In this document: positions 54,124 through 63,196 of the stretch, in pieces | Numbering within the stretch: position 1 is the stretch's first letter | Layout: each line of letters starts with the position of its first letter | Source: Scheffersomyces stipitis CBS 6054 | Taxonomy: Eukaryota > Ascomycota > Pichiomycetes > Serinales > Debaryomycetaceae | Assembly (NCBI RefSeq): GCF_000209165.1 | Contig: NC_009044.1 | Coordinates: 62,001-126,000 of the forward strand | Direction of reading: 5' to 3' | DNA: 64,000 nucleotides | Notes under the pieces: generated by a model | What the model was told of the DNA's origin: nothing | The model's database searches: none | What the model saw: the letters and a program-made list of their open reading frames with translations, nothing else | Made by a program: the position numbers and the translations under genes

Positions 54124-54761
54124 GGTTGGTTATATTCGAATAAGATGTGTAGCCTTTCTTTGTGGTTCGGAAATGTAAAAATTTGGTTGTGAATCAATTG
54201 CAAATCAGATTGCAAAAAGTGGTTGAAAAATTCAGACTTTAGAATGGCCCACTATCAGTTTAACTATGGAGACCGAAATGTCGCGTGTCGTGCGAGGTTT
54301 TGTAGTTTGTGCACTCTAAACTGTAGTCGCTCTCTGCCTCACTGTTCCTAATCTGCCCACTCGCCAAACTGCACTAATGTCGTACTCGCTCCATCTACCA
54401 CGTATTCCAGAAGCTAAAATACGACCCATTTACGAAAGGTGCAAAGTGATCTGTCTTGGGCTGTTGCCAACTGTGGTTTTTGTCCGTCGGCTAACATCGT
54501 GTCTGAACATCACCTGCAACAGCATGCATCTGCTTATTGTCTGAGTCCTTCTGCGTTGACCCCATGTACCCCTCCCCCACATTCTATCACAACCAATTTC
54601 AACTTTTCATTTTCTAGCCAATCTCTTTTCTCAGCCATTTCTCATTGCTCATTTCCATTCTTTCTCAGAAGTGTTTTTTTTTCGTTTCTCACTTCTATTT
54701 CTTATCTCCAGCTTCTTATCCACACTTTTCTTAGCCCTTACTGTGGCTCCAACTAGACACA
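54124..54761. other. Divergent region LUC7 / F-box gene
   Basis: Pyrimidine-rich stretch 54560-54760 ahead of the F-box gene. Overlapping ORFs there (54439-54756, 54671-55036) look like shadows. No element recognised. Confidence 0.5.
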
Positions 54762-56279
54762 ATGAAAAAGTACCAGCTTATCGGTCGAAAGAATATCTTC
54801 GTGCGGCTGAAACCATCTGCCAAACTTGTCACTTATCCATACCTCCATCTCTGCTCACTTCCGGTGGAAATCTTGCTAGCCATATTTGCCCAGTTCGACG
54901 ATCCAGAGAATCCCTCCTATACAACCCTTGTCAACTTGGCTCTCACCTGCAAAAAGTTCCAGGCCATAGTCTACAAGCACATTTTCTACCATCATGTGCT
55001 GCTCAAGTCACCTGCAGTGTTTTTCAAGTTCTGTGAACGCCATTTGGCTCCAAACCACGCCAGCAGCAAGATCAACTACATTAAGCTTCTAGTGGTGAAG
55101 AACCCTCCAATCAGAGACTCGTCCAATTTCAAGCTTAAGATCGCCGGCCACTACAAGTTTGAGCAGTTTTCCAATGGGAACCTTGGTTATGCTGATTTTC
55201 TAGGCTGTCTTGCTCACTTGATGAACGAAGCCTACGGTTTGAAAGTATTGTCTATCTCGGAAATATCTCCCGATTTCGGGTTTCCAGTCGACACCAGTGG
55301 CACCCACGGCTCTTCCTCTGGTTCGTCTTCTTCTTCAGCTTCGGCGTCGCTGAATTTTGCATCTATCTGGGGCCCTAAGAAGAAACCCATTCTGCGCAAT
55401 AGCCGTACTCTCCAAAAATTGGTTCTCAAAACACAGTCTGGCTGGTCCATTCCCTTTCGTTTATCCAATATTTCGCTTATCTTCAACAGCTTCGATGTAG
55501 TACAAGAGCTTGAGCTCGTCAAATTCATCATCGATGACTACAAATTAACAGTAGACCCTTGTTCTGTGAAAGTTCACATCTCCACTTTGAATCTCAACGC
55601 TTGCATGTATGCTCCAACGTTCAAAAAGAGACACCCCACAAAGAAGTTGATCCCGTGTCCTCTCTTTGAGCAAGTTACTTCGTTGAATTTGTACAACATT
55701 CAAACCGGAAACGACTTAGCAATTATCGATTTCATCAAACTCAACAATCGTTTGAAGACCTTATCGCTAGACATGGCATCGTCCATCTTCTACACCACAT
55801 CTTCGTCTGTATCTGTAGTTAATCCTGTAAAGAAAGTATTCAATTTTGCCAAGTACAACCGGTTCTTCAAGTTGGTATGCTCGGGTCATGGAGGATACAG
55901 CACGTTGAATGAGTTGATACTCTCTGATTTCGATTTGGTAGAATACTTTGACCACAATACCCGGCACCAGTTGGAACTCAGTGATGTCGATTCTTGGGTA
56001 GAACCAAGTACAGACAATTTTGAGTCTTTTTTGGCGTTCCTCAGTAGCATTGCTAACTTGTCTATTATCCTCAGCAAGAACTCGACGGTTACAAGGGTTA
56101 AGACCTGTGTCAATTGTGGCTTTACAACTACAAGCAACGATCTTAATGTCAGTTCTCTATCAGCATCAAATTGGACAGTTCTTTTAAAGCCACTACTTTT
56201 ATCAAATGATGAAAAGTGTAACGTAAAAGTCTATAACCACAACCTTCACTTGCTCTTCAGCAGAACCCAGCATTCTTAA
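54762..56279 (+). CDS. F-box protein, unassigned
   Basis: 505 residues. An F-box lies at about 30-85 (LCSLPVEILLAIFAQFDDP ... LALTCKKFQAIVYKHIFYH). The rest looks like an irregular leucine-rich or solenoid fold with repeated strand-helix units (for example LNLNACMY, TSLNLYNIQTG, LKTLSLDM, LNELILSDFDLVEY). A Ser-rich loop (SSSGSSSSSASA) lies near 183-200. F-box proteins recruit substrates to SCF ubiquitin ligases through Skp1, though some (for example Roy1) act outside SCF. I do not recognise the orthologue. The start ATG at 54762 precedes the F-box closely. Confidence 0.75.
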   Translation: MKKYQLIGRKNIFVRLKPSAKLVTYPYLHLCSLPVEILLAIFAQFDDPENPSYTTLVNLALTCKKFQAIVYKHIFYHHVLLKSPAVFFKFCERHLAPNHASSKINYIKLLVVKNPPIRDSSNFKLKIAGHYKFEQFSNGNLGYADFLGCLAHLMNEAYGLKVLSISEISPDFGFPVDTSGTHGSSSGSSSSSASASLNFASIWGPKKKPILRNSRTLQKLVLKTQSGWSIPFRLSNISLIFNSFDVVQELELVKFIIDDYKLTVDPCSVKVHISTLNLNACMYAPTFKKRHPTKKLIPCPLFEQVTSLNLYNIQTGNDLAIIDFIKLNNRLKTLSLDMASSIFYTTSSSVSVVNPVKKVFNFAKYNRFFKLVCSGHGGYSTLNELILSDFDLVEYFDHNTRHQLELSDVDSWVEPSTDNFESFLAFLSSIANLSIILSKNSTVTRVKTCVNCGFTTTSNDLNVSSLSASNWTVLLKPLLLSNDEKCNVKVYNHNLHLLFSRTQHS

Positions 56280-56469
56280 AAGTTACTATGACATAACACA
56301 TTATGACCAAAACATTTATCTATATTTATTTTAAAGCTACGAATTAACGAATAGACATACTGCAAGAACTGTAGCAATCATTTTCCTTAATGGGATGAGG
56401 AAGTTTGGGGCCGCTAAACATCAATGTTAGTAAGCAGGGTTCAAATGGACTCAAAGCTCCAAAACGTAC

Positions 56470-58160
56470 TTAAGTAGATTTTGTGAGGAATTTAGACAAC
56501 GAAGTCGCCAAACTCTGGAAAAATTGTAATACTCTTTGAATGACGGTAGGTTCCTCCATTGCAGTACGTTCAACTTCCGGGTCGTAATCCGATTCAGATT
56601 CATCATACGACCAAGACTCGGGATCTTCATTTTCATACGTACTATTGTGGCCGCCGAAGAAGTTTCGTCTTTTGTATTCTGCTCCGCTTAAAATGTTAAT
56701 TTCTGGTTCGATTCTTCCACTGGTGAGATGAAGCTGACCGTTGGGCTCAAATACTTTGAATTTACTTGTCAACTGGTCTTCCGTTAATGGCACATATTTT
56801 CCCTTGGTCACTTCAACTCCCATTTCTATGAGGTCCTCAGCAAGAGATTGCGGTACTCCCTTGGACGTATCAATATTCCGGTAAGCAGCTTGACATGTTG
56901 GTTGAATACTCTTCTGGGTCTTGAGACGCTGTTGCATATCTTTGACATTTTTCCTCATGCTGCTGGCAACTTGACTGCTGATATCTAAATCTTGAAGAGA
57001 TTCGAACTGCTTCTGCAATTGAATGAAATCTGGAAGCAATCTGACATCACCGCTAGGAAGGACTTCGACTAGGCCGTAATTGTTAGGTTCCTGTGTGAAT
57101 TCATATACCAATCCTCCAGAGAAGACGTCAATCATATCTGAAGAATAAAGTGATTTGACTTCCTCGAATCTTCTGGGAAGAACTTCATTGCATCCATACT
57201 CTGAAAAAAACACGGGTCTAGTGTAATCGCTATAGTCGTCAGCAAGAATATTATATCCACTAGTGTAAAAGGTCTGTTCACCACACCATTGGTAGGAGTT
57301 GACTCCATAGAAGTCTACTGATTCTGCTGGGTTCTCATTGTAGCATTCGAGGTATTCTGAGAAAGGCATTCTGTACATCAAGTCATCTGCTGCTGAATAA
57401 CCCACTGGAATTGGTCTGGGGGAATTGTATTCGATGTACATCTTGATATCCCTTACAACAGCCTTGACGTAGATGGGAGAATTCTAATATAAGTTAGTAT
57501 GATGTGAAAGTTATGTACGAGTTTATAATCCAACTTACTTTAGCCGACGTAACGTCATTAACTATCTCATTTCCAGCAAAGAAACCAAGTGTATTGTTGT
57601 AGTAGGAAAATTGTTCCACTACCTTGAACACATTTCCTAGATAGTCGATGTTGTAGGAAGTCCATGGTTCATATCTATTGAGGTGCTTGTTGGGCAAGGG
57701 AGAGTTGACGTCAAGAACCAAATATATTCCTGCAGAAGCTAGAAGCGACATACAGACATCATGGTTGAGATCTGGATTGACAGAGTAGATACGGATAGTC
57801 TAGCAGGTTAGTATTGTTTACTTGTGAAAGTTGAACAGCGATACTCACATTTATTCCAAGCTCTTGGAAAAGCAGAATATCTCTGGCACAGATATCAGGA
57901 TCTGAAAGAGGATCTCTGTTGGCAGATATTCCGGAAGAGCCTCCAGGTTGATAATCAACTCCCCTGATGTAGAACTATAAGAAGTTAGTAGTTGAAGAGG
58001 AATCATGGTTTTGGCCCGTGGAAATACATGCTGGTTTGTTTGTGACGCTGTCGACGAAGTAGTGACCTTGAATGGTAATGGGATGGACAAAAGCGGTGGC
58101 AAGAGAGGAAAAAATGCCAAGAAGCAAGCCAACATAGGCTGCTGTATTTACTCTCGTCAT
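56470..58160 (-). CDS. GH72 beta-1,3-glucanosyltransferase (Gas/Phr family), four exons
   Basis: Proposed exons: 58160-58032, 57974-57849, 57799-57539, 57483-56470; 509 residues. A signal peptide (about 1-24) is followed by the GH72 domain: FYIRGVDYQ, LGINTIRIYSVNPDLNHDVCM, acid/base Glu in FFAGNEIVND, nucleophile Glu in VFFSEYGCNE. Introns are 57, 49 and 55 nt, each with TACTAAC and TAG. Donors are GCATGT (a GC-AG intron), GTGAGT and GTAAGT. Using GT at 58027 instead breaks the frame, whereas the GC donor gives NKP-FYIRG as in other Gas proteins. The Cys-rich X8 module and an obvious GPI signal are not seen; the tail is acidic then weakly hydrophobic. It remodels cell-wall glucan. Closest S. 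cerevisiae paralogue (Gas2-5) unresolved. Confidence 0.85.
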
Positions 58161-58974
58161 CGGATACTGAATCGTAAAGATGGGTCCTGAAAATGGAAGA
58201 AGATATTAACGCTGAGAAATGATTGCAAATTAGGGACGCTCAAAATCTGGCTGCGAAAAAAAAAGCAACCGTAGAAAACATGCCTCAGGTGAAGAATTGG
58301 AACAGAGAATTATCGTGGCCGATAAAGCAGAAAACAAAATACGTTTTTATCACACTGTAGTTACATGGGATGGAATCCAGTGAAATATAATCAATATAGT
58401 GGAATTTTCTCGTAATTCCCATATTTGCCATTATTCCCATTATTCACATCAACATGTAGCATGTCACATAATCGCATTCTATTGTTATCTCCAAATACGA
58501 CTGAGATTAACAAATCTTATCGTTCAAGAAGTTCCAATATGGTCCAAACTGTCAGAACGTATGGCCTCCTTTCCTTCCCTGTCATCGTAGCTTCACCTCT
58601 CACACTCAGCTCTTTATTGTCCGTCGGCTCGTAGAATCGGCGATTCGAAATATACGGAAATGCGACTCACATGCAAGAGACATCTCTCTATCGCGAAAGT
58701 CGGGGTATCGCCCAGAAGCGTTAGCGGACAAAAAGATATCCGGACTTCTTTTCTGAAAGGTTGTTAGAAGTACTGGAATACTTGCACACATCTAGTAGTC
58801 TATTTGCTGAACAGGTTGCTCTTGGTTCTTGAAATTGGCTCTTTGGCACTTTAAATCGATTTTAAATTGGAATTTTTCACATTTCCGTCGTTCATTAATT
58901 GAAGTTATACACCTATTTAATTCACTTTTGATATTCAACTTCCACTGCATTGGATTTGATTTTATTCCTTTAAG
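58161..58974. other. Divergent region GH72 gene / hydrolase gene
   Basis: A-rich tract at 58255-58265 and a CCCAT/TATTCAC-rich stretch at 58415-58450. Small ORFs only. No RNA gene seen. Confidence 0.55.
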
Positions 58975-60231
58975 ATGGTGTTATCACAACAACAGAAGCT
59001 CAGGCTCGCCTCAAACATAGATGCTACTCTCCAGAAATATACTGTATCTGACGATGCTGAATCTCAGCCTAGGGTCAATGGTTTGGTGCAGGGAGTTAGT
59101 GATGACAAGGGCACAGTGTATTTGAAAGGTTCGGGCTACAAAGACATTGGCACTGGTGCCAAGCTCGATGTGGATGACATCTTTGGCGTCTATTCTTGTA
59201 CCAAGACTATCACAGCTATGGGGGCTTTGAGGTTGGTGGATGAAGGTAGACTCGACTTGGATGCTCCTGTGACCAAATACTTACCGGAAGTAGCTGAAAT
59301 TGGGGTCATTGATTATGATGCTGTTAATGAAGAGACTGGTGCCTACGAGAAGTTTCCAACAGCTCCAAATTCGCCAGTCACTGTGAGACAATTGCTCTTA
59401 CATACGTCTGGATTTGCTTACCCATTCACCCATTACGACGTTCTCGTATTGGCTACTAAGAACAAGCCCAAGGAGTTCAACCCCAACGATCCTACTAGAG
59501 CGTATTTTACGAATGAGAAGACACCCTTGGTTCATGAGCCTGGGTCCAGGTGGATCTACGGCTACAGTTTCGACTTTCTTGGGTTTGTCATTGAAGCTGT
59601 ATCTGGCAAGAAGTTGGGTGAATACTTAAAAGAGGCCATCTTTGACCCAGCAGGAATGACGAGCACAACTTTCCATCTCACGGGCGACAAGTCCAACGTA
59701 GTCAAGTTGCATCTCAGAAGAAGCACTGGAAAACTCACTTCTCTGCCTAAGGGTATCGCTCATGACCCTATTCTAGATTTGGGTGGACAAGGTGTTTTCA
59801 CCAATGTGAGCGACTACTTGAAATTCTTGAGGGTGTGGTTGAACTATGGAATTTCACCCGATACTGGAAAACGGATTTTGAAGGAAGAAACGGTCTTGAA
59901 TGCAATCAAAGACCATTTGCCAGCAGAAATTGAGATGGATGCATTTCCAGGCTTGAGTACGTTCGATTTAGAAGGCGAGGACTTGGCTCGTGAAGGTTTT
60001 ACATTGACGGGAAATGCTCGTGTCAGCAACAGATTGCCCACAGGCAGACCCGTGGGTTCTATATACTGGAGTGGGTTTGCCAACTTGTACTACTGGATAG
60101 ACTTTGAAAATAAGATAGCCGGATTCCAAGCTGGGCAGATAATGCCATCTAGAGACCCAGAATCTGTTGCGGCGTTCAATGAGTTTGAGACGGCGGTGTA
60201 TAAGTCGTTAAAGGGTGATAGTAAGTTGTAG
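58975..60231 (+). CDS. Beta-lactamase-fold serine hydrolase
   Basis: 418 residues. The class C beta-lactamase/penicillin-binding-protein motif SxxK is present (YSCTKTITAMGALRLVDEG, around residue 75), and a Tyr motif YGYS appears near 197-200 (RWIYGYSFDFLGFVIEAVSG). LLLHTSGFAYPF and GGQGVFTNVSDYLKFL are typical of EstB/LovD-like esterases and transesterases of this family. No signal peptide, so cytosolic. Substrate unknown; not an antibiotic-resistance enzyme by implication. Fungal genomes often carry several such genes. The ATG at 58975 is the only sensible start. Confidence 0.85.
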   Translation: MVLSQQQKLRLASNIDATLQKYTVSDDAESQPRVNGLVQGVSDDKGTVYLKGSGYKDIGTGAKLDVDDIFGVYSCTKTITAMGALRLVDEGRLDLDAPVTKYLPEVAEIGVIDYDAVNEETGAYEKFPTAPNSPVTVRQLLLHTSGFAYPFTHYDVLVLATKNKPKEFNPNDPTRAYFTNEKTPLVHEPGSRWIYGYSFDFLGFVIEAVSGKKLGEYLKEAIFDPAGMTSTTFHLTGDKSNVVKLHLRRSTGKLTSLPKGIAHDPILDLGGQGVFTNVSDYLKFLRVWLNYGISPDTGKRILKEETVLNAIKDHLPAEIEMDAFPGLSTFDLEGEDLAREGFTLTGNARVSNRLPTGRPVGSIYWSGFANLYYWIDFENKIAGFQAGQIMPSRDPESVAAFNEFETAVYKSLKGDSKL

Positions 60232-61963
60232 ACATAGATGCTTTGATTACAGTTACATACTATCACACTGTTATATAATATATGCTATCATAGGTTACAA
60301 TATGGTGTAGCATATACTACCATATTCTACCATATACTACCATATACTACCATTTACTACCATTTACTACCATATTACCGTATGGTTACTATTTTTATCT
60401 CACAATGGCGCATGCTACTATATTTAGTCATGCTACAATTTAAAAGCATATTGGAAATGGTTGGATTTATTTCAGCGAATACACCATTGAGAGATATCCA
60501 GGCAAGAACAAAGCAAGCCCAACTCTGTCGCCTTTGCTGGTATGCCTAATTCGTATTTTACAATAATTGTCCGATGATAATTATTTTGCTACTTGAACCT
60601 CTTTGTAAGAGAGTAAAAATGATGTAATGATTTCATTAGTTTCCACGATTTCATGACGCTTAGCTGCTGCATTACCATTTCCATATTGGTGATAGGCTTT
60701 TGAATTCTTAGACCTGAATTCCTCGTTTTGTGCAGAGTTCAGTAATTTCACTATGCATATAGTTGCATTGTGCCAGTTCAGATAGTCTAATCGGATTGGC
60801 AACAAATGTGGGACCATTTTTTCTTAAGGGAATGGCAACGCTATAACTGTTTTCGGTGCATTGACAGGATTCCACAACGCCTGAAGTTTTTCAAGAAATA
60901 CAGATGCATTTACACAAAAGGATTTCACATACATTGTAGAATTCGTAAGAGCACCTCGCCCTGATACCGTACGAAAGCTTTTTTAGAGACTTCATGTTGA
61001 AAGTAGTTGGCGAAAGAGGTTTTCAAGAGGAGTCGGTTCAATTAAAGTTTAGTCTGTTGAAAATGACAAGAAGACTCGAATTTACCCCTTGCTTTAGTCC
61101 TTGGTATTCGTTTTCGTCCTGCCAAAACAGACAGTATCTTACCCTGCATCGCAACCTTTCGTAAACTCACATGACAGTACAGAACCTGTCAAGATCATGC
61201 AACTGCCTACATAAATTCTGAATGCGTACATTTCCAAGATTTCTGGAATCTGTACGAATCGGATCAGTAGGGTGAAATTCTCCCGAAGCGGCCGCTGAGG
61301 TCGTTAAAATAAGCAAATAATGTGAGTTGACACCGAATTAGTTAAATTAGCATGAAATAGTTCCATAAGGCGAAATCGGAATGGCAAGTTTTGACATCGG
61401 AAAATCTGCTCATTTGTAATTTCAGATATTTTCTAACACTGTTTGTTTTCTTTACTGGAGCGAAGCTTTTTGCATCCAACGGCTTGATGTTTAAACAGCA
61501 AGAAGAGATCCGCCCAGGGCCGTTCGAAATAGGAATGGATACACTTTCACTGAACTCTTTCATATAGGCGAGATGCACGCCATAAGTTTTTGGCGTTCTG
61601 GCTTACTGTTGCTTTAGACTCGAGAATCTTCGCATTTTGCAACTGCCTCAACTTCTGTAGCTGCCTTGAGCTCTGCAACGGCACCAACTTGTAAGACTGC
61701 CTCGCTTCTTCATCGACTACCGCATTAGCAACGGCTCTTATTTCAGCAAGGGCTCACTTCTGCAATTCATTAATTCCAACTGCAAAATAATGGCTTTCAC
61801 ATGAAAAAGTGAATTCTTTTGTATACCAATGTGGTGGTTGAACTCATCTTATGATCTTCGTGACACATGGTAGAAAAAGTATAAAAGGACTTCGATTTCA
61901 CACCAGATAGGAGAATTGAATATTGTAATAATCATTAGATATTCAGATACATATTTGACAATC
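60232..61963. other. Long intergenic, hydrolase / secreted protein
   Basis: 1.7 kb. Holds the tandem repeat at 60311-60378, a NotI-type sequence at about 61290 and two unassigned minus-strand ORFs (60581-60817, 61342-61578). At 61630-61800 an Ala/Ser/Thr-rich reading broken by a stop and a frame change may be a gene relic (see findings). TATAAAA at 61880-61886 serves the next gene. Confidence 0.5.
60311..60378 (+). repeat. 10-bp tandem repeat, unit CATATACTAC
   Basis: Six 10-bp units (CATATACTAC, CATATTCTAC or CATTTACTAC) and a partial seventh, just downstream of the hydrolase gene. Preceded by ATATGGTGTAG, which is an inverted partner and could allow a hairpin. Confidence 0.8.
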
Positions 61964-62368
61964 ATGCAATTCTCTTCTTTAACTGTTTTGGCACTCGCTG
62001 CCTGCTCTTTGGCCGCTCCAACTAACCGTAACCAGGTTAAGAACGTTGGACACACTGTTCAGAAACAAGCTGCTCCAAAGCCTCATGCTCCAGCTCCTGC
62101 TCCTGCTCCTGCTCCAGTAGCCCCAGCCCCAGCTCCTAAGGTAACTGGTACTACTGCAACTGGTGGTGGTGCCGGTATCGGTCTTGGTGGTCTTCTCAAT
62201 GACGTTGGTGCCATTGGTGGTGGTCTTGGTGGTGCTCTCGGTCAAATCACCGGCCCAGGTCTTAACGCCGAAGGTGGTGGTGTTGGTCTTGGTCTTGGTG
62301 GTCTCCTCAACGATATTGGTGCTCTCGGTGGAGGTATCGGTATTGGCGGTGGCTCTATCAGTCTTTAA
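61964..62368 (+). CDS. Small secreted glycine-rich protein
   Basis: 134 residues from ATG 61964, about 84 nt after a TATAAAA. A signal peptide (QFSSLTVLALAACSLAAPT, cleavage near 18) is followed by a Pro/Ala linker (APAPAPAPVAPAPAPK). Two near-repeats follow, each containing IGLGGLLNDVGAIGGG or a close variant (VGLGLGGLLNDIGALGGG). No cysteines after the signal and no GPI signal. Looks like a cell-wall or extracellular matrix protein; I do not recognise a family. The strongly biased codons in the Gly region suggest high expression. Confidence 0.75.
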   Translation: MQFSSLTVLALAACSLAAPTNRNQVKNVGHTVQKQAAPKPHAPAPAPAPAPVAPAPAPKVTGTTATGGGAGIGLGGLLNDVGAIGGGLGGALGQITGPGLNAEGGGVGLGLGGLLNDIGALGGGIGIGGGSISL

Positions 62369-63196
62369 GCAGGGTACTAACCGAATCTGGCACTTAGTAG
62401 GTATGAATTCTGTTGTGCCATTGAAGTCAAATAGTCAACCCAGCAGCCAATTAGAAGCTAGTTGTCTTTCTCTAAGTGATTTACTTGGTGAAAGGTTTTT
62501 TTTTTACTTGTTTACGTGAATTCATTTCGAACTATTATATAGTCCGTTTTTAATAAATACTAGCTAAAAAAGAGCATTGTAGAATGATTTCTTCACTTTC
62601 GAACTACAATAGAGAAATCATGATTAGCTTAACTACAATTGGAAAAGCAGACAAACTTTGCATACACTATTTCTAGGTAAACTCCTCAGCAAATGAGTTC
62701 TTATTCAGATATGGTATTTCTACCAAAACATATTTTTGTAGTACCAAATAGTACGGTATTGCCTTGATACTATTCGCATATCGACAAAGAAAATGAAAGA
62801 CTTTCTATTTATACAATTTGCCATTTTGCCATTTTCCAGTAGTACCACCTTGTTGGTCTACTACCATTATTCCATATACTTTTATTCAGTACTATACTGC
62901 CACCCGTTTTCCCATTCTACCATCAACTCTTCACAGTATGACATCACTACTGGCTGCAATTCCGGCCAACATGCAACAACAATCTACAGGTTGGCTGCGG
63001 CAGGCGCGCAAAAGTCGCAGCTTTATCGAATCTCTTTATTATCAGATTTAATTCTTTTTCCATACATTCCACCTGTTATTTCTGGTTTCTCTTCTCTTCA
63101 GGGTCTCCTCTTCAGTATTGCTTCGTTTTCTTTGTACTTTTTGCTGTTTCCCATCGTTTCTCAGCCTCTCTTCATTCTGCAACACAACCTGCAGCC
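62369..63196. other. Intergenic upstream of the TRE-like gene
   Basis: T-rich tract at 62497-62507. CTACTACCAT at about 62859-62868 resembles the unit of the repeat at 60311-60378. A 211-codon ORF (62793-63428) overlaps the TRE start in another frame and looks spurious. Confidence 0.5.
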
